A stretch of DNA of 49,059 nucleotides, taken from contig JAZSNA010000004.1 in assembly GCA_045536135.1 (NCBI GenBank), positions 1 to 49,059 on the forward strand, in the 5' to 3' direction. Source of the stretch: JAZSNA01 sp045536135 (GTDB lineage: Bacteria > Pseudomonadota > Alphaproteobacteria > CAAHEQ01 > UBA3637). Positions 35,550 through 43,638 of this stretch are shown piece after piece. The position numbers and the translations under genes are program-made. The notes under the pieces are model-generated. The model ran no database searches. It was not told the DNA's origin and worked only from the letters and a program-made list of their open reading frames with translations. Within the stretch, counting starts at the first letter, position 1. Every line of letters starts with the position of its first letter.

Positions 35550-36458
35550 TCATACTTTACCGAAAAAATCAACGATCATTCGCCGAACGACATCCTTGTC
35601 TTCTTGTAAAAACATCGTTTTACGAAATTCGGCAACACCGGGAATACCAGACGCATACCAAGCCAAATGCTTCCGAGCCACTCGCAATCCGATATATTCC
35701 CCATAATAAGCCAATAATCGTTCAAAATGTTCCATCACAACATCAAGTAAGATAAATGAAGGTTTTTGATTTGTCTGAATTTGATTAAGGAGCCACGGTT
35801 TTCCCAAAGCCCCCCGTCCAATCATAATCCCATCGGCACCGGTTATTCGAAGACATTCTTCTGCACTCTTTTCATCAATAATATCACCATTAGCAATGAC
35901 GGGAATGGATAAGGCTTTTTTGACTTTTGCAATTTCAGCCCAATTCGCTTTTCCGGAATACATTTGAGCCCTTGTCCGACCATGAATAATCACTTTATCT
36001 GCACCGGCACTTTCCAACACCTTTGCGAATTCAACTGCGGTAATATCCGTCCATCCCAATCTTGTTTTAACCGACAAAGGAACTTTTATAACTTGTTTAA
36101 CCGCCTTGACCATTTCGAAAGCCATATCCGGCATTTGCATTAAAACCGCCCCCGAACCGTTGGATATCAACTTTTTCATCGGGCAACCCATATTGATATT
36201 AACCTCACAAGCCCCCGCCTTTTCCGCCAACACGGCTGCCCTTGCCAAATCTTGCGGACAAAAACCAACTATTTGAATTCCGATTGGACTGATTTCATCG
36301 TGAATATCCATCATATTCATTGTTTTATCACTTCCCCGAACAAGGGGTGTTGCACCCAACATCTCTGTAAAAAGCATTTGATGACCGAATTGACGAACCA
36401 TCTGACGAAAAGGCTTATCCGTAATACCCGCCAAGGGGGCAAGAATAACTTCACTCAT
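35550..36458 (-). CDS. dusB: tRNA-dihydrouridine synthase (DusB/NifR3 type)
   Basis: Dus enzymes reduce uridines in tRNA D-loops with FMN and NADPH. The 302 residues show APLAGITDKPFRQM (about 7-20), the catalytic cysteine in INMGCPMKKLISNGSGAVLM near 85-104, VKTRLGW near 133, IHGRTRAQMYSGKANW near 158-173 and the FMN phosphate loop VIANGDI followed by GIMIGRGALGKPW. In many alphaproteobacteria this gene precedes ntrB/ntrC. Here it follows a Sel1 protein gene (8-base overlap), so that nitrogen-regulation context is absent. Confidence 0.9.
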   Translation of the reverse strand: MSEVILAPLAGITDKPFRQMVRQFGHQMLFTEMLGATPLVRGSDKTMNMMDIHDEISPIGIQIVGFCPQDLARAAVLAEKAGACEVNINMGCPMKKLISNGSGAVLMQMPDMAFEMVKAVKQVIKVPLSVKTRLGWTDITAVEFAKVLESAGADKVIIHGRTRAQMYSGKANWAEIAKVKKALSIPVIANGDIIDEKSAEECLRITGADGIMIGRGALGKPWLLNQIQTNQKPSFILLDVVMEHFERLLAYYGEYIGLRVARKHLAWYASGIPGVAEFRKTMFLQEDKDVVRRMIVDFFGKV

Positions 36459-37254
36459 TTTTTAAATCCTTTAACTCCGGGGATACTGTCGTTAAATCCG
36501 CAACATCCGGAAAGATTAAATGTAAATACTTTTCCAAATATTCGATCGCTTTTTTCGTATCTGTTCCCTTATAAAATTCATACAATTTCCGACAAGACGG
36601 AATATCTTGTGCATCACATCCGGCCTGATAATACTGTATCATTTTTTCATCATTATTTTGTCGACGATAATATCCGGCCAACTCGAACATCGCATCCGTT
36701 TGACCGCTGTGAGCAGCTTTTTCAAGCCATTTGACCGCCTCATCCGGATTAGACTTCATCGCCATTTTTCCAACTTTAAATTGAGAATCTTTATCCCCCA
36801 AAATTGCACTTTGTTCCAACCATTGACGATCATATATATCCACAACCTCGTCCTTTGATTGAAGTTGATATGTTTTACTTTGCCGCAAGCGATCTAATTC
36901 CTTTTGAGCCTGCAAATCCCCTTTAATGGCCGCCATTGAATAATGATAATCGGCATCCTGTAAAGACGGTGGAATATCTTTTACCCCATAATGATATATT
37001 TTGCCCAAAGCAAAATGAGCCTCTATATTACCGGCAGAAGCGGCCTCTTTTAACCAATAAACAATAACCAAATTATTCGGCAAGAGCTGACTTTGATAAT
37101 ATGAAGCCAACAAAAATTGAGCCCGAGAATCCCCGTCGACAGCCATTTGATAAAGATCTGTATTTTTAACTTGATCTACCGATATATCTGCCGTAAACGG
37201 GATACTGGCCTTAATGGGAAATATCAGAATAAAAAAAAGGATGAACTTAATCAT
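36451..37254 (-). CDS. Exported Sel1-repeat protein, 267 residues
   Basis: I start this gene at the ATG at 37254, which overlaps the truA stop by 8 bases and gives a clear signal peptide (MIKFILFFILIFPIKA). The frame is open further upstream, but only inside truA. After the signal come Sel1-like units: SRAQFLLASYYQSQ, VYWLKEAASAGNIEAHFALGKIYHYG, YHYSMAAIKGDLQAQKEL, and in the C-terminal half DSQFKVGKMA, AVKWLEKAAHSGQTDAMFELAGYY and MIQYYQAGCDAQDIPSC. It is the third such protein in the window. The gene sits between truA and dusB and is translationally coupled to both. Predicted location is periplasmic; partners are unknown. Confidence 0.85.
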   Translation of the reverse strand: MIKFILFFILIFPIKASIPFTADISVDQVKNTDLYQMAVDGDSRAQFLLASYYQSQLLPNNLVIVYWLKEAASAGNIEAHFALGKIYHYGVKDIPPSLQDADYHYSMAAIKGDLQAQKELDRLRQSKTYQLQSKDEVVDIYDRQWLEQSAILGDKDSQFKVGKMAMKSNPDEAVKWLEKAAHSGQTDAMFELAGYYRRQNNDEKMIQYYQAGCDAQDIPSCRKLYEFYKGTDTKKAIEYLEKYLHLIFPDVADLTTVSPELKDLKNE

Positions 37255-37987
37255 ATTCAACATCCATAAAATAAAGGCCTTCTGCCGGAGCCGTCGGACC
37301 GCCTTTGCACCGATCACAAGCCTCAAAAGCCCTCTTAAAATCATCTGCCGTCCATTGACCGATACCGACTTTATACAACGAACCGACCATATTCCGAACC
37401 TGATGATGTAAAAAAGATTTAGCACAAACTTCAAAAATAATTAAATCACCATCTTTTTTAATTACAAAAGAATCCAACGTTTTAATCGGACTTTTGGCCT
37501 GACATTCAGAAGAACGAAAGGTTGAAAAATCATGTTTTCCAATCAGCATATCGGCACATTTTTGCATCAAGGGAATATCCATTTTAATATTAACCCACCA
37601 TACACGATTTTTAAGAAGTGGACTAGGCGTTGTGCGATTCAAAATCCGATATTCATAACATCTTTTTTGTGCGCAAAATCGAGCATTAAAATCATCATTC
37701 ATAATCTCGGCATCAAGCAAGCAAATAGCCTGTGGGCGCATAATAGCATTAACCCCCCATAACATTTTTCCCAAATCGACTTCTTTAGAAGCCGTAAAAC
37801 TAGCAACTTGCCCCAAGGCATGTACACCCGTATCCGTCCGCCCCGCCCCTTGAATTGTAATAGGTTGCCGAAAATAAACCGACAATGCTTTTTCAATTTC
37901 TTCTTGAACGGATGGATGTCCCTTCTGCCTTTGCCAACCACAAAAAGACGTTCCGTCATACTCTATTTTAATTTTATAAGTCGGCAT
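37247..37987 (-). CDS. truA: tRNA pseudouridine-38/39/40 synthase
   Basis: TruA converts uridines 38-40 in the anticodon arm to pseudouridine. The 246 residues show KIEYDGTSFCGWQRQKG (about 6-22), the catalytic aspartate in GAGRTDTGVHALGQVASF near 48-65, RYEYRI-type sequence KRCYEYRI near 108, and LHHQVRNMVGSLYKVG near 200. It overlaps the end of fmt by 14 bases, giving a fmt-truA pair that is common in alphaproteobacteria. A Sel1 protein gene is coupled downstream. Confidence 0.95.
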   Translation of the reverse strand: MPTYKIKIEYDGTSFCGWQRQKGHPSVQEEIEKALSVYFRQPITIQGAGRTDTGVHALGQVASFTASKEVDLGKMLWGVNAIMRPQAICLLDAEIMNDDFNARFCAQKRCYEYRILNRTTPSPLLKNRVWWVNIKMDIPLMQKCADMLIGKHDFSTFRSSECQAKSPIKTLDSFVIKKDGDLIIFEVCAKSFLHHQVRNMVGSLYKVGIGQWTADDFKRAFEACDRCKGGPTAPAEGLYFMDVEYD

Positions 37988-38846
37988 AAAATTTAAATCC
38001 CTTTAAAAATTCTTCAATCGGCATTGCTTTTTTACCGGCCCGTTGTATCGTCAAAATACGAATGTATTTACCATCCCCACATTTAAAAGACAAGGGCAAT
38101 TTTTCTTCATCACATATTTCGGCTTTTAAAACAAAAAAACGTTCATTATGATACATAAAATAAGCCTTTGGATATGGAGACAATCCCCGAATTTGATTAT
38201 AAATTTCATCTGAATTTTTATTCCAATCAATCAAACAATCCTCTTTTTCGATTTTATGAGCATAAGTTGCACCATCATCATTTTGAGGTTGAGGTCGGGG
38301 CATTTTCTTCAATGTTTTAACAATCAATCTGCCACCGATAACCGACAATCGATCATGTAAGTCTTCGACATTCATTTCCCGATTGATTTCGACTTCTTCA
38401 ACCGATAAAATATCCCCTGTATCCAAACCGGCATCCATTTGCATAATCGTAATACCTGTTTTTGTATCACCCGCCATAATCGCTCGGTTAATCGGTGCTG
38501 CTCCTCGCCATCTGGGCAAAATAGAGGCGTGAATATTTATACAACCCATCGGGAAAAGATTTAAAACAGCTTCCGGTAAAATCAATCCGTAAGCACAAAC
38601 AACCGCCAAATCCGCACCCAAACAAGACAGTTCATTTAAGTCAAAATCTTTTTTCAAACTGACGGGAGTATAAACAGGCAAACCCAACTCCATTGACGTT
38701 AAATGGACTGGACTTTTTTTCAATTCCTGCCCCCGTCCGGCCGGTTTAGGTTCCCGAGTATAGACCGCGACGATTTCATGTTCTTTATTTAACGCTTTTA
38801 ATGCCGGAACGGCGAAATCCGGTGTTCCCATAAACACAATTTTCAT
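37974..38846 (-). CDS. fmt: Methionyl-tRNA formyltransferase
   Basis: Fmt formylates initiator Met-tRNA with 10-formyl-tetrahydrofolate. The 290 residues show MKIVFMGTPDFAVPAL at the start, LILPEAVLN, the catalytic region HASILPRWRGAAPINRAI near 107-124 and MQMDAGLDTGDIL near 136-148. The C-terminal OB-like domain looks shorter than in E. coli (315 residues). def, the usual neighbour, is not seen in the window. The start codon is preceded by a hairpin holding the ribosome binding site (38848-38869) and its own promoter. Confidence 0.94.
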   Translation of the reverse strand: MKIVFMGTPDFAVPALKALNKEHEIVAVYTREPKPAGRGQELKKSPVHLTSMELGLPVYTPVSLKKDFDLNELSCLGADLAVVCAYGLILPEAVLNLFPMGCINIHASILPRWRGAAPINRAIMAGDTKTGITIMQMDAGLDTGDILSVEEVEINREMNVEDLHDRLSVIGGRLIVKTLKKMPRPQPQNDDGATYAHKIEKEDCLIDWNKNSDEIYNQIRGLSPYPKAYFMYHNERFFVLKAEICDEEKLPLSFKCGDGKYIRILTIQRAGKKAMPIEEFLKGFKFYADL

Positions 38847-38847
38847 G

Positions 38848-38869
38848 ATAAAGCTCCTTTGAGCTTTAT
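38848..38869 (-). promoter_or_regulatory. Perfect hairpin sequestering the fmt ribosome binding site
   Basis: On the minus strand ATAAAGCTC-AAAG-GAGCTTTAT forms a 9-bp perfect stem with a 4-nt loop. The Shine-Dalgarno sequence AAAGGAG covers the loop and the first bases of the 3' arm, and the stem ends one base before the ATG. The 5' arm overlaps the -10 box (38868-38873) by two bases. An RNA started from that promoter would therefore lack the 5' arm. Confidence 0.6.
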
Positions 38870-38896
38870 TATAAAAGGATATACTTTAAAAATCAA
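38868..38896 (-). promoter_or_regulatory. fmt promoter
   Basis: On the minus strand TTGATT (38891-38896) and a perfect TATAAT (38868-38873) are 17 bases apart, in the gap between the eno stop and fmt. The predicted start point is around 38861, inside the hairpin region, giving a leader of about 15 bases. Confidence 0.7.
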
Positions 38897-38901
38897 CTAT
38901 T

Positions 38902-40176
38902 TTAAGATTTTTTATCAAACAAACCTATCGGATATTTAGAATATATCCCCAATTCTTCCTCTATTCGCAATAAGGCATTATATTTAGCCATCCGATCCGT
39001 TCGGGACAAAGAGCCCATTTTAACCTGTTCGATATTCATTCCAACCGCAATATCGCAAATGCTTGTATCCTCTGTTTCTCCAGAACGATGAGACATAATA
39101 CATCTGTATCCGTTTTTTTGAGCCATTCGAATTACTTTAACTGTTTCGGTTAATGTTCCGATTTGATTGGGTTTAATTAAAATGGTATTCGCCACATTTT
39201 CTTCTATACCCTGTTTTAAACGTTCGGCATTCGTCACAAACAAATCATCCCCCACCAAGGATACCCGTTTTCCTAATTCTTCGGTTAAATTTTTCCATCC
39301 AACCCAATCATCCTCCGCCAAAGCATCTTCGATTGAAAATATCGGATATTCTTTAATTAAATTTTGATAATATTTAATCATGTCATCCGAATTTATTTCT
39401 TTACCGTCAATATGATAACAATCTGAAAAATATAATTCCGTAGATGCCACATCCAAGCCGATTCCGAAATCCAGACCGACTTTAAACCCCGCTTTATCAA
39501 TAGCCTTTAAGATATAATCCAAAGCTTGCTTTGTTTGTGTAAAATTGGGTGCAAAACCGCCTTCATCCCCGACATTGATACTATACCCGTCTTTTTTCAA
39601 GACCGATTTCAGCTCAAGAAAAACCTCGGCACCCATTTGCAACGCCTGATGAAAACTTCGAGCCGAATTCGGAATAATCATAAACTCTTGAATATCCAAC
39701 CGGTTATCCGCATGCACTCCGCCATTTAATATATTCATCATCGGAACAGGTAATGTTTTAGCGAAACTTCCCCCGATATATCGATAAAACGGAACGGATT
39801 TAGATATCGCCTGAGCTTTCGCCACCGCTAACGAAACCGCCAATATTGCATTAGCCCCTAAATTGGATTTATTTCTTGTCCCATCTAGATTAATCAAAAC
39901 TTCATCAATTTCATTTTGATTTTCAGCATCCAAAGAAACAAGAGCATCAAAAATTTTACCGTTTATATTTTCAACAGCTTCCAAAACACCCTTTCCGCCC
40001 AAACGAGATTTATCATTATCACGAAGCTCCAAAGCTTCATGTACACCTTTTGAAGCCCCGCTGGGAACCGAAGCCCGTCCCATAGACCCATCCGACAAAT
40101 AAACATCGGCTTCCAAAGTCGGCAATCCTCTGGAATCATAAATTTCCCGTCCCAAGATATTAATAATTTGCGTCAT
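38902..40176 (-). CDS. eno: Enolase
   Basis: Enolase converts 2-phosphoglycerate to phosphoenolpyruvate in glycolysis. I prefer the second ATG (40176) because GGGAG then lies 8 bases upstream; an ATG two codons earlier would leave only 2 bases. The 424 residues match the usual length. Motifs are GREIYDSRGLPTLE near the start, the loop VPSGASKG, the general acid in VGDEGGFAPN near 208, metal residues in SIEDALAEDD and LVGDDLFVTN, and SHRSGETEDT near 368. It follows kdsA in a tpiA-secG-kdsA-eno order; pyrG, common in this group, is absent. Confidence 0.96.
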   Translation of the reverse strand: MTQIINILGREIYDSRGLPTLEADVYLSDGSMGRASVPSGASKGVHEALELRDNDKSRLGGKGVLEAVENINGKIFDALVSLDAENQNEIDEVLINLDGTRNKSNLGANAILAVSLAVAKAQAISKSVPFYRYIGGSFAKTLPVPMMNILNGGVHADNRLDIQEFMIIPNSARSFHQALQMGAEVFLELKSVLKKDGYSINVGDEGGFAPNFTQTKQALDYILKAIDKAGFKVGLDFGIGLDVASTELYFSDCYHIDGKEINSDDMIKYYQNLIKEYPIFSIEDALAEDDWVGWKNLTEELGKRVSLVGDDLFVTNAERLKQGIEENVANTILIKPNQIGTLTETVKVIRMAQKNGYRCIMSHRSGETEDTSICDIAVGMNIEQVKMGSLSRTDRMAKYNALLRIEEELGIYSKYPIGLFDKKS

Positions 40177-40225
40177 AAACATATCTCCCTTTATATGAAA
40201 AAGATATGGTCTTCAACATCAAAAA

Positions 40226-41053
40226 TCAATAACTTTTTTTAGCAATTTGATCAAATTCTTTGAGGCGAATCAGAATTTTTTCCAATTCATTAAGGACAAT
40301 CATATTTGCCCCGTCTGATGGTGCTTTATCCGGTTCTTTATGAGTTTCAACAAAAACACCGGCCACACCACCCGATACACAAGCACCGGCAATCAAAGGC
40401 GCATATTCCCGATTTCCGCCGGAAGAAGTTCCATTACCGCCGGGTTGTTGAACAGCATGCGTTGCATCAATAATCACGGGATATCCGGTTTGTTTCATAA
40501 TGGGGATACTGCGAACATCCACGACCAAAGTATTATACCCAAAACAAGTTCCCCGTTCCGTTAATAACACATTTTCATTACCGGTTTCCACCAATTTACC
40601 GACTACATTTTTCATATCCCAAGGAGCCAGAAATTGTCCCTTTTTCACATTAATAGTTTTTCCGGTTTTAGCCGCAGCAACCAATAAATCCGTTTGACGA
40701 CACAAAAAAGCCGGTATTTGCAATATATCCACCACATCACCCACCGGCGAACATTGATAAACTTCATGAATATCCGTTAAAGTCAAACAACCGAATCGAC
40801 GTTTTACTTCCTCAAAAGCATGTAATCCGGCTTCCATACCGATTCCCCGAATTCCGGACAAAGAAGTCCGATTCGCTTTATCAAAAGAGGCTTTAAACAC
40901 AAAAGGAATGTTTAATTTATTTGTAATTTGTTGTAAAGCATCCGCCATTTCTACAGCATGGGATAAACTTTCCATCTGACACGGACCGGCAATCAAAACG
41001 AAGGGCTTATCATTTGAAAAAACGATATCCCCGACTTTAACTTCTTTCACCAT
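40226..41053 (-). CDS. kdsA: 2-dehydro-3-deoxyphosphooctonate aldolase (Kdo-8-P synthase), metal-dependent type
   Basis: KdsA condenses arabinose-5-phosphate with phosphoenolpyruvate to Kdo-8-phosphate for lipopolysaccharide. The ATG at 41053, just past the secG stop, gives 275 residues, the normal length; the frame is open into secG. Motifs are LIAGPCQMES near 21-30, FKASFDKANR, LTDIHEVYQ, IPAFLCRQTDLL, KKGQFLAP and DATHAVQQPGG. A cysteine in AGPC marks the metal-requiring class (as in Aquifex), unlike the Asn of E. coli. His in DATHAV, Glu in VETHKEPD and Asp in PSDGANM are the likely other ligands. Confidence 0.94.
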   Translation of the reverse strand: MVKEVKVGDIVFSNDKPFVLIAGPCQMESLSHAVEMADALQQITNKLNIPFVFKASFDKANRTSLSGIRGIGMEAGLHAFEEVKRRFGCLTLTDIHEVYQCSPVGDVVDILQIPAFLCRQTDLLVAAAKTGKTINVKKGQFLAPWDMKNVVGKLVETGNENVLLTERGTCFGYNTLVVDVRSIPIMKQTGYPVIIDATHAVQQPGGNGTSSGGNREYAPLIAGACVSGGVAGVFVETHKEPDKAPSDGANMIVLNELEKILIRLKEFDQIAKKSY

Positions 41054-41054
41054 T

Positions 41055-41330
41055 TTATTTTTCCAATTGACTTGATAAAGGTTGTTCGGCAACCGTATTC
41101 ATTTGATTTTTGGCCATAATACCCAAAACCAAACAACTGACCATAAACAAAATTGACACAATCGTCGTGGCTTTGGTTAAGAAATTACCGACACTTCTTC
41201 CGGTCATAAATGAATTGGCATCGCCACCGGAAAGTCCGCCCAAAGCACCCCCTTCGGACCGTTGGATTAAAACCAAACCAACCAAGAATATCGCCAAAAT
41301 AATATAGACGACCAATAAAACATTATACAT
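41055..41330 (-). CDS. secG: Protein translocase subunit SecG
   Basis: SecG is a small accessory subunit of the SecYEG channel. The start at 41330 shares its A with the tpiA stop (TAATG) and follows AAGGGGGA. The 91 residues have two membrane helices: about 2-22 (YNVLLVVYIILAIFLVGLVLIQ) and about 50-70 (IVSILFMVSCLVLGIM). The conserved linker is RSEGGALGGLSGGDANSFMTG. The tail is short. It is coupled to tpiA upstream and abuts kdsA downstream. Confidence 0.92.
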   Translation of the reverse strand: MYNVLLVVYIILAIFLVGLVLIQRSEGGALGGLSGGDANSFMTGRSVGNFLTKATTIVSILFMVSCLVLGIMAKNQMNTVAEQPLSSQLEK

Positions 41331-42091
41331 TAAAATTCCCCCTTCACTGCGGTTGCGATACCCCAAAAATCATGCGGTGTCAAAGATGCCCCACCCACCA
41401 AAGCACCATCAACATCATCTAATGCCAAAATTTCCTTTGCATTTGTCGGTTTAACCGATCCACCATAAAGAATCAACATCTTTTCAGCAACATCTTCACC
41501 AAATAAGGTCTTAATCGTTTGGCGAATAAAGGCATGAACCTCTTTAATTTCTTCCACTGTGGCAACTTTACCGGTACCAATGGCCCATACAGGTTCGTAT
41601 GCAATAATCACCTTATCGGCACTTGTTTTTTCCGGCAAGGATTGTTGGATTTGTTTTTCAATGACTTTCAAGGTTTCACCTTTGTCCTTTTGTTCTAAAG
41701 TTTCACCGACACAAATAATTGTCTTTAAACCGGCATTTAATGCGGAATAAGCTTTTTGACAAACGACTTCATTCGTTTCATAGTGATTTTGACGACGTTC
41801 ACTATGCCCTAAAATAACGAAATTACATCCGACATCCCGCAACATTTGAGGCGAGACATCACCGGTATGAGCCCCTTTTTCAAAGGAAGAGCAATCCTGT
41901 CCGCCCAACCAAACATTGGATTCTTTAATACGATCATATACATCATTTAACAATGTGAATGGTGGACAAATCAAAACATCAAACAAGGCATTTCCATGTC
42001 CATACAACGAAGCAATATCATCCGCCAATGCCAAGCCATCAGCCTTTAAACCATTCATTTTCCAATTTCCGGCAATTAATTTTTTACGCAT
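41330..42091 (-). CDS. tpiA: Triose-phosphate isomerase
   Basis: TpiA interconverts dihydroxyacetone phosphate and glyceraldehyde-3-phosphate. The 253 residues show the substrate lysine in AGNWKMNG (about 7-14), the catalytic His in ILGHSERR near 95-102, the catalytic Glu in AYEPVWAIGTGKVA near 167-180 and the phosphate loops YGGSVKPTNA and GALVGGASL. The ATG follows AAAGGAACTATA. It has its own promoter and is followed without a gap by secG. Confidence 0.96.
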   Translation of the reverse strand: MRKKLIAGNWKMNGLKADGLALADDIASLYGHGNALFDVLICPPFTLLNDVYDRIKESNVWLGGQDCSSFEKGAHTGDVSPQMLRDVGCNFVILGHSERRQNHYETNEVVCQKAYSALNAGLKTIICVGETLEQKDKGETLKVIEKQIQQSLPEKTSADKVIIAYEPVWAIGTGKVATVEEIKEVHAFIRQTIKTLFGEDVAEKMLILYGGSVKPTNAKEILALDDVDGALVGGASLTPHDFWGIATAVKGEF

Positions 42092-42114
42092 TATAGTTCC
42101 TTTCTATGGTATTC

Positions 42115-42142
42115 CTTATATCAGATTTTTATTTTTTTTCAA
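42115..42142 (-). promoter_or_regulatory. tpiA promoter
   Basis: On the minus strand TTGAAA (42137-42142) and TATAAG (42115-42120) are 16 bases apart. The -35 box overlaps the end of rnhA. Confidence 0.55.
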
Positions 42143-42588
42143 GAAAATTCTTCACTTTGAGCTCTTAAAATTGCATTACGAGCCATTTCATCGCACCGTT
42201 CATTTTCTGGATGTTCATTATGACCTTTGACCCATTGCCAAGACAATTTATGCCTTTGGGCTATTTGTATCAATTTTTGCCATAATTCCTGATTTTTGAC
42301 ATCTTTTTTAGCCGATGTTTTCCAATTATTCTTCTGCCAATCCGGCAACCACTTTGTCCAACCGTCCAAGACATACTTACTGTCTGTGCAAATTAAGACT
42401 TCACAAGATTCTTTCAACAGGGATAACGCCTCGATAACCGCCGTCAACTCCATTTGATTATTCGTCGTATCCAAAGAATAACCAGAAATTTCTTTACGAA
42501 CACCCCGAAAATCCAATATAGCACCCCAACCGCCGATGCCCGGATTCCCGGAACAAGCACCATCTGTGAATATGCTGACTTTTTTCAT
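42139..42588 (-). CDS. rnhA: Ribonuclease HI
   Basis: RNase HI cuts the RNA strand of RNA-DNA hybrids. The ATG at 42588 overlaps the ptsN stop (TGATG), giving 149 residues; a TTG one codon earlier is less likely. The carboxylate set is visible: Asp9 in IFTDGACSGNPG, Glu47 in NNQMELTAVIEAL, Asp69 in ICTDSKYV and Asp133 in ERCDEMAR, with the His123 loop VKGHNEHPENE. It is the last gene of the hpf-ptsN-rnhA unit. Confidence 0.95.
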   Translation of the reverse strand: MKKVSIFTDGACSGNPGIGGWGAILDFRGVRKEISGYSLDTTNNQMELTAVIEALSLLKESCEVLICTDSKYVLDGWTKWLPDWQKNNWKTSAKKDVKNQELWQKLIQIAQRHKLSWQWVKGHNEHPENERCDEMARNAILRAQSEEFS

Positions 42589-43028
42589 CAAGATACTATT
42601 TTCATCACAACATCAAAAGTTGACGCCGAACGCAGTTTAGAACACATTTTTTCATCCCGAAGAACCTTTGAAATACCGGCCAAAGCTTTCAAGTGATCGG
42701 CGCCAGCTTCTTCCGGAACAAGTAATAAGAAAATTAAATCAACCTTTTGATTATCCACGGAATCATAATCAATAGGCGTTTGAAGTCTGAAAAAAGCACA
42801 ATACAGTTCCTTTAAACAGGTCAATCTGGCATGAGGCAATGCACATCCACCCCCGAAACCGGTTGTCCCCAACTTTTCACGTTCCATCAACGCATTCAAG
42901 ACAAGATGCGAATCACATCCTGTCTGAGTGCTGACTTTTTCTGCCATTTTTTTAAACAAATCTTTTTTATCTTTAACCTCAAGATTAAAAAAAATTCGGT
43001 CTGATGTCAGAATTTCATCTAAATTCAT
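42588..43028 (-). CDS. ptsN: PTS IIA-like nitrogen regulatory protein
   Basis: PtsN is the EIIA-Ntr protein of the nitrogen phosphotransferase system and acts by phosphorylation-dependent binding of partners. The 146 residues match the family, with the phosphorylated histidine in GGGCALPHARL at about 66 and LGTTGFGGG ahead of it. It follows hpf by 2 bases. ptsP, npr and rpoN are not in the window, so the rest of the relay is not shown. Confidence 0.93.
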   Translation of the reverse strand: MNLDEILTSDRIFFNLEVKDKKDLFKKMAEKVSTQTGCDSHLVLNALMEREKLGTTGFGGGCALPHARLTCLKELYCAFFRLQTPIDYDSVDNQKVDLIFLLLVPEEAGADHLKALAGISKVLRDEKMCSKLRSASTFDVVMKIVS

Positions 43029-43030
43029 AA

Positions 43031-43570
43031 TTAACCCTTGTTTGTTTCAATCCAACCGATATTTCCATCCGGACGATGATATACCATACCGATTTTATCC
43101 CCATGACGGAACATCATAGCGGGTAAAGAAGCCAAATTCATACGCATAACAGCTTCCGATACGGAACATTCCGGAATAATCGTATTGATTTCGGCAATAA
43201 TTGCCGGAGAATCCGATTCATCATCCAAAACATCATCTGCCAAAATCTTAGCTGTAATTTCTTGAATCGGTTGAGCCTTGTGTTCAATAATCCGTTGTTT
43301 ATATTTGCCCATTTGACGAGCCAGTTTGGCAACAGCTTCATCAAAAGCGGCATAAGCATCACCGGATTTTGCATCAGAACGCAACATCAATCCGCTTTGC
43401 GGATGAGCAGAAATATCTGCCTTTATCAGATCTCCTTCATGATAAAAAACAACAGAAGCTTCTACAGCATCCGAAAAATATTTCTCAACAACTTCCCCCA
43501 AACGTTCGGTGGCATATTGTTGCATGTTTTCACCCAATGTAATTCCTTTTCCGGTTAAATTAATATGCAT
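43031..43570 (-). CDS. hpf: Ribosome hibernation promoting factor, long form
   Basis: Long HPF binds the 30S subunit and pairs ribosomes into inactive 100S dimers. The 179 residues contain the N-terminal YfiA/HPF domain (about 1-100, LTGKGITLGENMQQYA, then ADISAHPQSGLML and DAYAAFDEAVAKLARQM). A C-terminal dimerisation domain covers about 120-178 (VSEAVMRMNLASLPAMMFRHGD, YHRPDGNIGWIE). This two-domain form is typical of alphaproteobacteria. It heads the hpf-ptsN-rnhA unit behind its own promoter; rpoN does not precede it here. Confidence 0.93.
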   Translation of the reverse strand: MHINLTGKGITLGENMQQYATERLGEVVEKYFSDAVEASVVFYHEGDLIKADISAHPQSGLMLRSDAKSGDAYAAFDEAVAKLARQMGKYKQRIIEHKAQPIQEITAKILADDVLDDESDSPAIIAEINTIIPECSVSEAVMRMNLASLPAMMFRHGDKIGMVYHRPDGNIGWIETNKG

Positions 43571-43604
43571 TTTTTTCCTTTCAGTTTTATATTTCCATAA
43601 TAAA

Positions 43605-43633
43605 ATGATAATTCTTTAAAGGTACAAAGTCAA
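43605..43633 (-). promoter_or_regulatory. hpf promoter
   Basis: On the minus strand TTGACT (43628-43633) and TATCAT (43605-43610) are exactly 17 bases apart, in the 68-base gap after the response regulator gene. Confidence 0.6.
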
Positions 43634-43638
43634 GTAAA

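Noticed and set aside
42092..42111. Short hairpin around the tpiA ribosome binding site (ATAG-AAAGGAA-CTAT)
   Set aside because: Only four base pairs, all but one A-T; too weak to count with the fmt and rsmH hairpins.
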